Shown here: piece by piece, positions 17,551 to 26,138 of the stretch
Position numbering within the stretch: the first letter of the stretch is position 1
Layout of the letters: each line of letters begins with the position of its first letter
The notes under the pieces: model-generated
What the model was told of the DNA's origin: nothing
Databases searched by the model: none
Seen by the model: the letters and a program-made list of their open reading frames with translations, nothing else
Origin: Proteobacteria bacterium SG_bin9
Lineage (GTDB): Bacteria > Pseudomonadota > Alphaproteobacteria > Rhizobiales > Xanthobacteraceae
NCBI GenBank assembly: GCA_002083525.1
Contig: LWDM01000017.1
Location: forward strand, 1-37,869
Direction of reading: 5' to 3'
DNA length: 37,869 nt
Program-made: the position numbers and the translations under genes

Positions 17551-18461
17551 TGGCCGAGATCACGCAGACCGGCGTCGTTGCCTCCACGCCCGTGCCGCAG
17601 ATGCGGCAGCCCAATGCCTTCGTCGAATTCTTCGTCCGTCTGTTCCGGGAGAAGCCGCTCGGCGCCATCGGTGCCGTCGTCTGCCTGATCTTCCTGTTTG
17701 CCGGCATCTTCGCCGATCTGCTCGCGCCGTACGGCTTCAACCAGATCATGCCGATCAACCGGATGAAGGCGCCGAACTGGCAGTTCTGGTTCGGCACCGA
17801 CAATCTCGGCCGCGATATTTTCTCCCGCATTCTTTACGGCGCGCGTCTCTCGGTCATTATCGGGCTTTCGGCCGCGCTGCTCGCCACCGTCATTTCGGTC
17901 GTGCTCGGCATCACCACCGGCTACCTCGGCGGCCGCTTCGACATGATCGTGCAGCGCTTCGTCGACGCGTGGATGAGCTTCCCGGACATCGTCATCCTGA
18001 TCGTGGTCGTGTCGGTTGTCGGCCCGGGCATGCCGCAGGTGATCGTCATCCTCGGCTGTCTCTACGGCATCGCCGGCTCGCGCATCATCCGCAGCGCCGT
18101 GCTCAGCGTGCGCGAGCAGAGCTACATCCACGCCGCGCAATCGATCGGCGGCGCGACGCCGCGCATTCTGTGGCGGCATGTGCTGCCGAACGTGATGCCG
18201 CCGGTGATCGTGCTGTTCACCACCCGTGTCGGCGCGGTGATCCTCGCGGAAGCCGCGCTCTCGTTCCTCGGCCTTGGTGTGCCGCCGCCGGCACCGACCT
18301 GGGGCGGCATGCTGACGGGCAGCGCCCGCAACTACATGTACCTCGCGCCGTGGATGGCGCTCGCGCCGGGCATCTGCCTGACGCTCGTTGTGTTCAGCAT
18401 CAACATGTTCGGCGATGCGCTGCGCGATCTGCTCGATCCGCGCATGCGCGGTCACCGGTAA
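17550..18461 (+). CDS. Peptide ABC transporter permease, DppC type
   Basis: This 303-residue protein is the second permease of the pair. An N-terminal cytoplasmic stretch precedes TM1 (about residues 35-55). The family motif FWFGTDNLGRDIFSRILYGARLS (about residues 80-102) is present, as is the EAA loop HAAQSIGGATPRILWRHVLPNVMPP (about residues 193-217). The C-terminus ends in the usual FGDALRDLLDPRMRG pattern. It overlaps the DppB-type gene by one base, which indicates coupled translation and equal subunit supply. The binding-protein gene follows after 39 bp. Confidence 0.93.
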   Translation: MAEITQTGVVASTPVPQMRQPNAFVEFFVRLFREKPLGAIGAVVCLIFLFAGIFADLLAPYGFNQIMPINRMKAPNWQFWFGTDNLGRDIFSRILYGARLSVIIGLSAALLATVISVVLGITTGYLGGRFDMIVQRFVDAWMSFPDIVILIVVVSVVGPGMPQVIVILGCLYGIAGSRIIRSAVLSVREQSYIHAAQSIGGATPRILWRHVLPNVMPPVIVLFTTRVGAVILAEAALSFLGLGVPPPAPTWGGMLTGSARNYMYLAPWMALAPGICLTLVVFSINMFGDALRDLLDPRMRGHR

Positions 18462-18500
18462 CGTAAACAACGCAAATAAACGACTTCAAGGGGAGACATC

Positions 18501-20204
18501 ATGACCCAGACCTTCAAGATGCGGCATCTCGCGGGCGCAGCGCTGTTGAGCTTTACGCTCTCGTCATCGGCGCTCGCGCAGGCGCCGGAAGCGCCGAAAT
18601 ATGGCGGCACCGTCGAGATCGCGACGATCTACGTGACGATCTCGGCCTTGTCGTTCGACAACTACGATTGGCCGTGGAAGCACAATCACGACACCGGCGC
18701 GATCTATGAGCAACTCTTCGCGGCCGATCTGACCAAAGCGAAATCGCGCGGCGGCAAGAACAGCTATATCAACGACGCCTACATCCCGAGCAACCTGATC
18801 CGCGGCGAACTCGCCGAGAAGTGGGAGTGGCTGGAAAATCCGCTGCGGCTGAAGATCGATCTGCGCAAGGGCGTCATGTTCCCGGAGAAGGCGGGGGTGA
18901 TGAAGGCCCGCGAAATGGTGGCCGAGGATGTCGTCTACAGCTTCAAGCGGCTGTCGACGAGCCCGAAGGCGACGCGGAATTACTTCGACTACGTCAAGGA
19001 CGTCACTGCGCCGGACAAGTACACGGTCGTCTTCGAGATGAGCAAGTTCAACGCCGAATGGGATTACCGCTTCGGCTATGGCTACTACTCCGGCATCATT
19101 CCCAAAGAGGTTGTCGATGCCGGCGCCGCGAACTGGAAGAACGTCAATGGTTCCGGCCCATTCAAGCTGACGGACTATGTCGCCGGCAACTCGCAGACCT
19201 ACGAAAAGAACAGTGAGTATTGGGACAAGGAGACCGTCGCCGAGAAGGAGTTCAAGCTCCCGTATGTCGACAAGGTCGTCTATCGCATCATCAAGGACGA
19301 AGCGACCCGCGTAACGGCGCTGCGCACCGGCAAGCTCGACATCATGGAAGGCGTCCGCTGGCAGGATGTGGAGACGCTGAAGAAGAGCGTGCCGCAAATG
19401 AAGTGGAGCAAGTGGCTCAACCAGTCGGGCACCTTCCTGTCCATGCGTGTCGACCAGAAGCCGTTCGATGATCTTCGCGTCCGCCGCGCCATGAACCTCG
19501 CGGTCAACAAGGATGAGATCATCAAGTCGTACTACAACGGCAATGCCGAGCTGTACGCCTATCCGCAGCATCCGGAATACGGCCCGTACTTCCAGCCGCT
19601 GAGCGAGCAGCCGGACAGCGTCAAGGAGCTGTTCAAGTACGATCCGGCCAAGGCCAAGAAGCTGCTGGCGGAAGCAGGCTATCCGAACGGCTTCACCTTC
19701 ACGACCCAGGTCTGCTCGTGCAATCCGGACCACATGGACCTGCTGCCGCTGGTCGCCGCCTATCTCGAGCAGGTCGGCGTGAAGATGGAAATCCAGCCGA
19801 TGGAATATGCGGCGTTTCTCTCGGCGATGACGACGCAGAAGAACACCGCCGGCTACTTCATGAACAACGGCCACACCAACCCGACCACGACGATCCGCAA
19901 GAGCTTCGTGCCGAAGCAGGTCTGGAACCCGTCGCAGTGGGACGATCCGAAACTGACCGCGCGCATGGAAGCGGTCTACGAGGAGCGCGACGAAGCCAAG
20001 CGCATCGCCGAACTGCGCAAGATGACGACCGAGATGGTCGATGCGGCGCCGTACATCTGGATGCCGACGCCGTACGTCTTCACCGCGTGGTGGCCGTGGG
20101 TGAAGGGCTACGAGGGCGAACTGCGCGCCGGCTCGGTGCGGCCGGGCCCGATCTACGCCCGCATGTGGGTCGATCAGGAGATGAAGAAGAAGATGGGCTA
20201 CTGA
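18501..20204 (+). CDS. Peptide ABC transporter substrate-binding protein (SBP family 5)
   Basis: This 567-residue periplasmic protein begins with a signal peptide whose likely cleavage site is after ALA at residue 26. The mature part shows the family-5 solute-binding pattern: KYGGTVEIA at the start, the segment MVAEDVVYSFKRLST, the stretch KPFDDLRVRRAMNLAVNKDEII and a C-terminal WWPWVKGYEG. Several aromatic and charged residues in the lobes are typical of peptide binders, but the ligand cannot be named. GGGGAG precedes the start. It lies third in the operon, after both permeases and before both ATPases. The next gene is separated by a strong hairpin at 20221-20245, which may keep binding-protein transcripts more abundant. 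Confidence 0.92.
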   Translation: MTQTFKMRHLAGAALLSFTLSSSALAQAPEAPKYGGTVEIATIYVTISALSFDNYDWPWKHNHDTGAIYEQLFAADLTKAKSRGGKNSYINDAYIPSNLIRGELAEKWEWLENPLRLKIDLRKGVMFPEKAGVMKAREMVAEDVVYSFKRLSTSPKATRNYFDYVKDVTAPDKYTVVFEMSKFNAEWDYRFGYGYYSGIIPKEVVDAGAANWKNVNGSGPFKLTDYVAGNSQTYEKNSEYWDKETVAEKEFKLPYVDKVVYRIIKDEATRVTALRTGKLDIMEGVRWQDVETLKKSVPQMKWSKWLNQSGTFLSMRVDQKPFDDLRVRRAMNLAVNKDEIIKSYYNGNAELYAYPQHPEYGPYFQPLSEQPDSVKELFKYDPAKAKKLLAEAGYPNGFTFTTQVCSCNPDHMDLLPLVAAYLEQVGVKMEIQPMEYAAFLSAMTTQKNTAGYFMNNGHTNPTTTIRKSFVPKQVWNPSQWDDPKLTARMEAVYEERDEAKRIAELRKMTTEMVDAAPYIWMPTPYVFTAWWPWVKGYEGELRAGSVRPGPIYARMWVDQEMKKKMGY

Positions 20205-20220
20205 GCCTTCGCCTTATTGC

Positions 20221-20245
20221 ATGCGGCGGCCTCGTGCCGCCGCAT
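20221..20245 (+). terminator. Intercistronic hairpin after the binding-protein gene
   Basis: ATGCGGCGGC (20221-20230) pairs perfectly with GCCGCCGCAT (20236-20245) across the loop CTCGT. It lies 16 bp after the stop of the binding-protein gene and 20 bp before the GTG of the next gene. Without a T-run it is unlikely to stop all transcription. A partial attenuator or 3'-end stabiliser, as known between malE and malF, fits its position. Confidence 0.55.
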
Positions 20246-20265
20246 TGCTCAGGAGTATCGATCGC

Positions 20266-21255
20266 GTGAGCAAGCCGCTTCTTCAGGTCAAGAACCTCAC
20301 CACCAAATTCGGCAGCGGGCCGGGGGCGGTGACCGCCGTCAACAACGTGTCGTTCGACGTCAACGCCGGCGAGACGGTGGCGATCGTCGGCGAGAGCGGC
20401 TCCGGCAAGAGCATCACCGCGCTGTCGATCCTGCGGCTCGTGCCCGATCCGCCGGGCAAGATCGTCGGCGGGGAAATCCTGTTCGACGGCATCGATCTGA
20501 CGAAATTATCGGAAGAGAAGATGCGCGACATCCGGGGCAACCGGATCGCGATGATCTTCCAGGAACCGATGACGTCGCTCAATCCGTCGCTGACCATCGG
20601 CCTGCAGATCGCCGAGCCGATCAACCTGCACATGAAGATGCCGTGGCAGAAGGCCTATGCCAAGGCGAAGGAATTGCTCGATCGGGTGCGGATGCCCGAT
20701 GCGCAGTCGCGGCTCGAGACCCATCCGCATCAGTTCTCCGGCGGCATGCGCCAGCGCATCATGATCGCCATGGCGCTCGCCTGCCAGCCGAAGCTCATCA
20801 TCGCCGACGAGCCGACCACCGCGCTCGACGTCACCGTGCAGGCGCAGATTTTGGAGCTGCTGAAGGAGCTGACCCGCGAAACCGGCTCGGCGCTGATCCT
20901 CATCACCCATGATCTCGGCGTCGTCGCGCGTTATGCCGACCGCGTCTGCGTCATGTACGGCGGCAAGATCATCGAGACCGCGAGTGCGCGCGAGCTCTAT
21001 GGCAATCCGCTGCATCCCTATACGCGCGGGCTGATGGCCTCGATCCCGCGGCTCGATCAGCAGGCGGGTGTGCGGCTGGTGCCGATCAAGGGACAGCCGC
21101 CGAATCTGGCGCAATTGCCGCCGGGCTGCTCGTTCAATCCGCGCTGTAGCGACGTGGTGGAACGCTGCCGCCGCGACGTGCCGGCGCTGATGAAGGCCGG
21201 CGACAAGCACATGCATGCCTGCTGGGTGTCGCCGCACGAGGCCGGGCATGTCTGA
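20266..21255 (+). CDS. Peptide ABC transporter ATP-binding protein, DppD type
   Basis: This 329-residue ATPase powers the transporter. Walker A is GESGSGKS (residues 42-49), the Q-loop is IFQEPMTSLNPS, the ABC signature is FSGGMRQRI, Walker B is LIIADEPTTALDV and the switch His follows in LITHDLG. The C-terminal oligopeptide-type extension PPGCSFNPRC...C...C carries four cysteines, as is usual for DppD/OppD. I chose the GTG at 20266 because AGGAG (20251-20255) lies 10 bp ahead; an in-frame ATG at 20221 falls inside the hairpin and would add unrelated residues. The downstream ATPase gene overlaps by 8 bp. Confidence 0.93.
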   Translation: MSKPLLQVKNLTTKFGSGPGAVTAVNNVSFDVNAGETVAIVGESGSGKSITALSILRLVPDPPGKIVGGEILFDGIDLTKLSEEKMRDIRGNRIAMIFQEPMTSLNPSLTIGLQIAEPINLHMKMPWQKAYAKAKELLDRVRMPDAQSRLETHPHQFSGGMRQRIMIAMALACQPKLIIADEPTTALDVTVQAQILELLKELTRETGSALILITHDLGVVARYADRVCVMYGGKIIETASARELYGNPLHPYTRGLMASIPRLDQQAGVRLVPIKGQPPNLAQLPPGCSFNPRCSDVVERCRRDVPALMKAGDKHMHACWVSPHEAGHV

Positions 21256-22264
21256 CGCGCTTCCCGTCGAGAGCAGCAAGCCGGCCAAGGGCGCTCGCAA
21301 CGTCATTCTCGACGTGACTGATCTGAAGATTCATTTTCCGGTTTACGGGGGCTGGCTGCAGAAGCAGGTCGGCTCGGTGAAGGCTGTCGACGGCGTCTCG
21401 TTCCAGGTGCACGAGGGCGAGACGCTCGGCCTCGTCGGCGAGTCCGGTTGCGGCAAATCGACCACCGGGCTCGCGGTGCTGCGCATGCTGCCGGTGACCG
21501 AAGGCAAGATCGTCTTCGAGGGTGTCGATATCACCCATCACGACCAGAACCAGATGCGGCCGATCCGCCGGCAGATGCAGATGGTCTATCAGGACCCGTT
21601 CGGCTCGCTCGATCCGCGCATGACGGTGGCGGAGATCGTCGGCGAGCCGCTGGAAATCCACAAGCTGCACGGCAACAAGCGCGAGCGGCGCGAACGCGTC
21701 ATGGCGCTGATGGAAATGGTCGGACTGCGGCACGACATGATCGACCGCTATCCGCACCAGTTCTCCGGCGGCCAGCGCCAGCGTATCTCGATCGCGCGGG
21801 CGCTCGCGGTCGAACCGCGGCTCTTGATCTGCGACGAGCCGGTGTCGGCGCTCGACGTGTCGATCCAGGCGCAGGTGGTCAACCTGTTCCAGGAGCTGCA
21901 GGACAAGCTCGGCATCTCCTCGATCTTCGTCGCGCACGATCTCGCAGTCGTGCGTCATGTCAGCCAGCGCATCGCGGTGATGTATCTCGGCACGATTGTC
22001 GAGATCGCCACACGCGACGAGCTTTATGCCAACCCCAAGCATCCCTACACGCAGGCGCTGATGGCGGCGATCCCGGTTGCCGATCCGGTGGTCGAGGCTG
22101 CACGTGCGCATCAGGTGATCAAGGGGGAGGTGCCGAGCGCGCAGCGCCCGCCGTCCGGTTGCCGCTTCCATCCGCGCTGCATTCACGCGATGCCCGTGTG
22201 CAGCCAGGACGTGCCGGTACTAAAGGATCATGGCGGCGGCAAGGTGGCCTGCCACCTGTTCTGA
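21248..22264 (+). CDS. Peptide ABC transporter ATP-binding protein, DppF type
   Basis: This 338-residue protein is the partner ATPase. Walker A is GESGCGKST (residues 64-72), the signature is FSGGQRQRIS and Walker B is LLICDEPVSALDVS. The C-terminal cysteine-containing extension is PPSGCRFHPRC...C. The N-terminal segment LKIHFPVYGGWLQKQVGSVKAVDGVS is typical of DppF/OppF. It starts within the last codons of the DppD-type gene (shared ATGTCTGA), so the two ATPases are translationally coupled. It ends the operon; the next gene starts 93 bp later. Confidence 0.93.
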   Translation: MSDALPVESSKPAKGARNVILDVTDLKIHFPVYGGWLQKQVGSVKAVDGVSFQVHEGETLGLVGESGCGKSTTGLAVLRMLPVTEGKIVFEGVDITHHDQNQMRPIRRQMQMVYQDPFGSLDPRMTVAEIVGEPLEIHKLHGNKRERRERVMALMEMVGLRHDMIDRYPHQFSGGQRQRISIARALAVEPRLLICDEPVSALDVSIQAQVVNLFQELQDKLGISSIFVAHDLAVVRHVSQRIAVMYLGTIVEIATRDELYANPKHPYTQALMAAIPVADPVVEAARAHQVIKGEVPSAQRPPSGCRFHPRCIHAMPVCSQDVPVLKDHGGGKVACHLF

Positions 22265-22357
22265 CTCGCTTCGCCGATAGCAGTTCTGCCAAGAATTATT
22301 TCGCTCCGTCGTGCGTGTGCTAGGCTTTGCCGACACAATCGTATGCCGGAGCCGGAA

Positions 22358-22777
22358 ATGACTGATACCTCTCATCGCCACGCGTCCGACGGCGCGCCGA
22401 CTATGCCGCGCGGCCAGCTGTCGCTGTGCACCCTGGCGATGCCGGCCGACACCAATGCGAATGGCGATATCTTCGGCGGCTGGCTGCTGAGCCAGATGGA
22501 CATCGCCGGCGGCATCCACGCGTCCAAGGTGGCCAAGGGCCGCTCCGTGACGGTCGCGATCGATGCGATGACGTTCCGCAAGCCTGTGTATGTCGGGGAT
22601 GTGGTGAGCGTCTACACCGACACGATTCGCACGGGGCGCACGTCGATTGCGGTGTCCGTCGAGGCGTGGGTGCAGCGGCGGCAGGAAACGGCGCTGGTTC
22701 TGGTCACGGATGGACGATTTACCTACGTGGCAATTAATGACCAAGGGCAGCCGCACGCGATTCCCCCGCAGACTTGA
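22358..22777 (+). CDS. Acyl-CoA thioesterase, YciA-like hotdog fold
   Basis: This 139-residue protein hydrolyses acyl-CoA to free acid and CoA. The family motif ANGDIFGGWLLSQMDIAGG (about residues 28-46) contains the catalytic Asp and the hotdog helix. It is followed by VTVAIDAMTFRKPVYVGDVVSVYT and VEAWVQRR, the standard strands. YciA-type enzymes are broad and often CoA-inhibited. I prefer the ATG at 22358, which has GGAG 7 bp ahead, over the ATG at 22343, which has none. The 93-bp gap and change of function suggest its own promoter, separate from the peptide transporter. Confidence 0.9.
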   Translation: MTDTSHRHASDGAPTMPRGQLSLCTLAMPADTNANGDIFGGWLLSQMDIAGGIHASKVAKGRSVTVAIDAMTFRKPVYVGDVVSVYTDTIRTGRTSIAVSVEAWVQRRQETALVLVTDGRFTYVAINDQGQPHAIPPQT

Positions 22778-22953
22778 GTCAAATTTGTCGCAGGCGTTGG
22801 CTCGCGGCACGGTCCTTGCTTTTCCATAGTCCGAAATCTGAAGAAAAGCCGTCGCACGAGATTCACATCTCTGTCTTGCGGCGCATCTATACGGCCCGCG
22901 TGACGCTGTGCTCTCGTTGGTGAGCCCTCGAATCGGCAGTTGCTGATCGAATG

Positions 22954-22993
22954 TGAGTCAGGGTGCACAACGATGAGTCAGAAGTTGAGTCGG
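22954..22993. repeat. Three TGAGTC(A/G)G direct repeats upstream of a small gene
   Basis: TGAGTCAG occurs at 22954-22961 and 22974-22981, and TGAGTCGG at 22986-22993. The starts are 20 and 12 bp apart and lie 63-102 bp before the start of the 64-residue protein. They may be regulator-binding half-sites. The rest of the 278-bp gap 22778-23055 shows nothing else I can support. Confidence 0.35.
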
Positions 22994-23055
22994 GTTTGAA
23001 TTTTTCGAAGCGTTCCGAGTTTACGCATCGCCAAACATGAGGGCTGAGGACGCGA

Positions 23056-23250
23056 ATGTCTGACACGTACATCATCGAAGTGAATTCGGAGCCCGCCGGA
23101 ATCGTCGTGCGCGGCACCCAGGGTTTCCAGTTCTTTGCCGCTAATCACGCCTTCAACAGCCTCGAAGGGCAGCATTTCCGCAATGCACGCGATGCCGAAC
23201 GCGCCGCCTACCGCGCGCAGTTCGAACGCCCGCAGCGCAGCACCGTCTGA
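23056..23250 (+). CDS. Small conserved protein of unknown function (64 aa)
   Basis: This 64-residue protein has no motif I can tie to a function. The ATG has GAGGA five bases ahead (23046-23050), which strongly supports translation. The sequence predicts a beta hairpin (TYIIEVNSEPAGIVVRGTQG) followed by a helix-rich half with FFAANHAFNSLEG and RNARDAERAAYRAQFE. It has no signal peptide and no membrane segment. Its composition and codon use match the neighbouring genes. I recall similar short hypothetical proteins in Bradyrhizobium relatives but cannot verify that here. It faces the old yellow enzyme gene, with a shared terminator between them. Confidence 0.7.
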   Translation: MSDTYIIEVNSEPAGIVVRGTQGFQFFAANHAFNSLEGQHFRNARDAERAAYRAQFERPQRSTV

Positions 23251-23266
23251 CACCAAATCGTCGGGC

Positions 23267-23297
23267 AAGAAAAAGGCCGGGAACCCTCCCAGCCTTT
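23267..23297 (-). terminator. Terminator between convergent genes
   Basis: On the - strand AAAGGC-T-GGG pairs with CCC-G-GCCTTT (9 pairs with one mismatch) around a 6-nt loop, followed by TTTTTCTT. It lies 20 bp past the stop of the old yellow enzyme gene. It can also work less strongly for the small + strand gene ending at 23250. Confidence 0.75.
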
Positions 23298-23316
23298 GTG
23301 ACTCTTTGGGCTCTGC

Positions 23317-24396
23317 TCAGGCGAGGACCGGATAGTCCGTGTAGCCCTTCGAGCCGCCACCGTAAAACGTTTTGCGGTCGGCTTCGTTCAGCGGTGCGCC
23401 CGTCTTCAGGCGCTCGACCAGATCTGGATTCGAGATGAACGGCTTGCCGAAGGCGATCAGGTCGGCCTGGTTGCTCTCGAGCGCCTGCTTCGCCAGCGCA
23501 TAGTCGTAACCGTTGTTGGCGATGTAGGTACCGTGGAATCGCTTACGCAGACTCGCGTAGTCGAACGGCGCGTTGTCGCGCGGGCCGCCGGTCGCGCCCT
23601 CGATCACGTGGATGTAGACGAGCTTCAGCGCATTGAGCTGATCGACGATGTAATCGAACAGCGGCTGCGGGTTGCTGTCGGAGATGTCGTTGGCCGGCGT
23701 CACCGGCGACAGGCGGATGCCGACGCGGTCCGGACCGATTTCGGCCGCAACCGCCTTGGCGACTTCGAGCATCAGCTTGGCGCGGTTCTGGATCGAGCCG
23801 CCGTAGGCGTCGGTGCGCTTGTTGGCGCCGTCCTTGGCGAACTGGTCGAGCAGGTAGCCGTTGGCGCCGTGAATCTCGACGCCGTCAAAACCGGCGGCAA
23901 TCGCATTCTTCGCACCAACACGGAACGCTTCGATGATGCCGGGAATTTCCGAGAGCGCGAGTTCGCGCGGGGCAGAGACGTCAACGAACTTGCCGCCGAC
24001 GAAGGTCTTGCCCTTGGCTGCGACGGCGGAGGGGCCGACCGGAGCGGCGCCATTCGCCTGCAGATCGGTGTGCGAGATGCGGCCGACGTGCCAGAGCTGA
24101 ATGAAAATCTTGCCGCCGCGTTTGTGCACTTCGTCGGTGACCTTGCGCCAGCCGACGACCTGGTCCTTGGAGTAGATGCCCGGGGTGTCCTGATAGCCCT
24201 GGCCCTGCTGCGAGACCTGGCTGGCTTCGGTGATGAGAAGACCGGCGGAGGCGCGCTGGCCGTAATATTCGACCGCGAGCGGGTTCGGCACGAAGCCATC
24301 GACGGCGCGGTTGCGCGTCAGGGGTGCCATCACCGTACGGTTGCTGAGTTTGTTCGGGCCGAGCTGATAGGCCTCAAAAAGTTTTGTGTCGCTCAT
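23317..24396 (-). CDS. Old yellow enzyme family alkene reductase (NemA-like)
   Basis: This 359-residue FMN enzyme reduces activated C=C bonds, nitrate esters or similar electrophiles with NAD(P)H. It starts with LFEAYQLGPNKLSNRTVMAPLTRNRA, the OYE FMN-binding strand. It has QLWHVGRISH, then EIHGANGYLLDQF with the substrate-anchoring His-x-x-Asn pair, and ends with LIAFGKPFISNPDLVERL, the phosphate-binding part. The length is right for NemA-type enzymes. The frame is open to 24465, but the ATG at 24396 aligns with the family N-terminus. It lies 81 bp after an SDR gene in the same direction. These may form one unit of small redox and detoxification enzymes. Confidence 0.92.
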   Translation of the reverse strand: MSDTKLFEAYQLGPNKLSNRTVMAPLTRNRAVDGFVPNPLAVEYYGQRASAGLLITEASQVSQQGQGYQDTPGIYSKDQVVGWRKVTDEVHKRGGKIFIQLWHVGRISHTDLQANGAAPVGPSAVAAKGKTFVGGKFVDVSAPRELALSEIPGIIEAFRVGAKNAIAAGFDGVEIHGANGYLLDQFAKDGANKRTDAYGGSIQNRAKLMLEVAKAVAAEIGPDRVGIRLSPVTPANDISDSNPQPLFDYIVDQLNALKLVYIHVIEGATGGPRDNAPFDYASLRKRFHGTYIANNGYDYALAKQALESNQADLIAFGKPFISNPDLVERLKTGAPLNEADRKTFYGGGSKGYTDYPVLA

Positions 24397-24477
24397 TTTG
24401 AAATACCTGTGACGAAGAGGAGGGAAGTGACCCGGCAGAGATGTGCACGGGTTTGCCGATGTCAATTCAGGCCGAAA

Positions 24478-25347
24478 TCATCCCTTAGGCACACGCTGGA
24501 TACCGGACAGATGGCCGCCATCCACGAACAGCGTGTGCGCGTTCACGTAGGACGATTCATGCGACATCAGGAAGAGCGCAGCATAAGCCACCTCCCAGCC
24601 GGTGCCCTGACGGCCGAAAGGTACTGTGACGGCGCGATCGGAGCGGCGGCGGCTGGCATCGCGGCCCATCGGCGTGTCGATGTAGCCCGGCGCAATCACA
24701 TTGCAGCGAATGCCTCTTTCTTCACCAGCGCGGGCGATGGCGCGGCCAAGCGCGATCTGCGCGGCCTTCGAGGCCTCATACGCGGGGTTGTAGCCGTTGG
24801 CGCGCTGGCTCGCGACGGAGGAGGTGAGGATGATCGATGAGCCCGGGTCCATCACCTTCAGCGCGGCTTGCGCGAACTGCATGTGACTGCGGACGTTGAT
24901 GCCGAAATTCTTGTCCCAGGACTCGATGGTCATGTTCGGCAGTTGCAGCCCGTGCGAGATGCCGACGTTGAGCATCAAGCCGTCGAGGCCGCCGAGCTGC
25001 TTGGCGCAGCGTTCGAGGCAGGGCGCGATCGCGTTCGGATCGCTCACATCGGCGATGTCGGTGAAGGCCTTGCCGCCTTCGCTGATGATCTGCTGGCAGG
25101 TGTTGTCGGCGGCATCCTGCGCGATGTCGACACAGGCGACGGTCGCGCCTTCGCGCGCGAACAGAACCGAGATGGCTCGGCCGTTGCCGATCGGCGGTTC
25201 TTCGTCGACGGTTTTGCGCTGACCCGCGCCGACCACCATGATGCGGCGGCCCTGCAGGCGGCCGAGAGCTTTGGCCTGACCGATCGATTCCGGATGCAGC
25301 GAGGAAGAAGGATCGAGCTTGATGGGCGCGCGCGTCGTCGTCGACAT
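24478..25347 (-). CDS. SDR family oxidoreductase with enlarged glycine-rich loop
   Basis: This 289-residue protein is a short-chain dehydrogenase/reductase. The catalytic Ser (ILTSSVASQ) and the Tyr-x-x-x-Lys pair (PAYEASKAA) are present, followed by RCNVIAPGYIDTPMG. The nucleotide-binding loop is unusual. Instead of the normal TGxxxGxG spacing it reads VGAGQRKTVDEEPPIGNG (residues 39-56), about 8-10 residues longer. There is also an N-terminal extension of about 30 residues before the first strand. The start at 25347 is supported by AAGGAG just upstream on this strand. The substrate is unknown. Confidence 0.9.
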   Translation of the reverse strand: MSTTTRAPIKLDPSSSLHPESIGQAKALGRLQGRRIMVVGAGQRKTVDEEPPIGNGRAISVLFAREGATVACVDIAQDAADNTCQQIISEGGKAFTDIADVSDPNAIAPCLERCAKQLGGLDGLMLNVGISHGLQLPNMTIESWDKNFGINVRSHMQFAQAALKVMDPGSSIILTSSVASQRANGYNPAYEASKAAQIALGRAIARAGEERGIRCNVIAPGYIDTPMGRDASRRRSDRAVTVPFGRQGTGWEVAYAALFLMSHESSYVNAHTLFVDGGHLSGIQRVPKG

Positions 25348-25458
25348 GACGTCTCCTTGTTCTTCGTTGGCGTTTCCCCGGCCGATGTTGGTGAAATCGG
25401 CCGGGGCGTCAACGGTTCTCAAGGAGAGAACGCGCGATCCTGTTCTGCCTGCCGAAAC

Positions 25459-25962
25459 TTAGGCCGCGCCGAGGAAGTCGCGCTTCCCGATCTCGACGCC
25501 GTTGTGGCGCAGGATGTCGTAGGCGGTCACCACGTGGAAGTAGAAATTCGGCAGCGCGTAGTTGTGGAGATACTGCTCGCCCTTCAGCGTCATGGTCGCG
25601 CTCGGGCCGACCGGGAAATTCACCTCGCGGGTGTCTGCGCCGCCGAACTGCTCCGGCTTGAACCCCTTCACATAAGCGACCGCTTTAGCGATGCGCGCCT
25701 TCAGGTCGGCGATGGTCGTCTCGGTATCGGGGGTGGTTGGGATCTCGGCCTGAGTCAGACGGGCGGTGGTTTTGGAGGCGAAGTCGCAGGCGACTTGCAC
25801 CTGACGTGTCAGCGGCAACATGTCCGGATAGAGGCGCGAGGTCGGAAACACCTCCGGCGCAATCTTCTTGGCCGCAGCGTGGGCCTCGGCCTTATCGAGC
25901 ACGGCTGAGAGACTGTTGAGCATCTGCACGAAGACAGGGATGGACGCAGCATAGGTCGACAT
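25459..25962 (-). CDS. DUF1993 family protein
   Basis: This 167-residue protein matches the DUF1993 family in length and pattern. The N-terminal MSTYAASIPVFVQMLNSLSAVLDKAEAHA is followed by ARLYPDM-like SRLYPDMLPLTRQVQVACDFAS (about residues 47-68). The C-terminal half has YLHNYALPNFYFHVVTAYDILRHNGV. The fold is helical and resembles DinB-like four-helix bundles, but no enzymatic activity is established. AAGGA lies ahead of the ATG at 25962; the longer reading frame to 26040 lacks such support. It lies upstream of the SDR and old yellow enzyme genes on the same strand, with 111 bp between. Confidence 0.88.
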   Translation of the reverse strand: MSTYAASIPVFVQMLNSLSAVLDKAEAHAAAKKIAPEVFPTSRLYPDMLPLTRQVQVACDFASKTTARLTQAEIPTTPDTETTIADLKARIAKAVAYVKGFKPEQFGGADTREVNFPVGPSATMTLKGEQYLHNYALPNFYFHVVTAYDILRHNGVEIGKRDFLGAA

Positions 25963-26138
25963 GGGCGATCCTTGGGTGTTTTGGAGGAATGGTTCTTGGG
26001 TGATGCAGGGTCGTAGACCGCCGTTAGATCGGCATCGCATTCCGCCTACGCAAGGCCGCGTGCAGGGAAAGAGTTTGCACGCGCGGTGTACTTTCCCCGC
26101 GCGTTTCTTCTGTCGGCTGGTACAAAGATAGGGTCTAG

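Noticed and set aside
22954..22993. TGAGTC repeats as a CRISPR array
   Set aside because: Repeats are only 8 bp, spacing is uneven (20 and 12 bp), and there are no cas genes.
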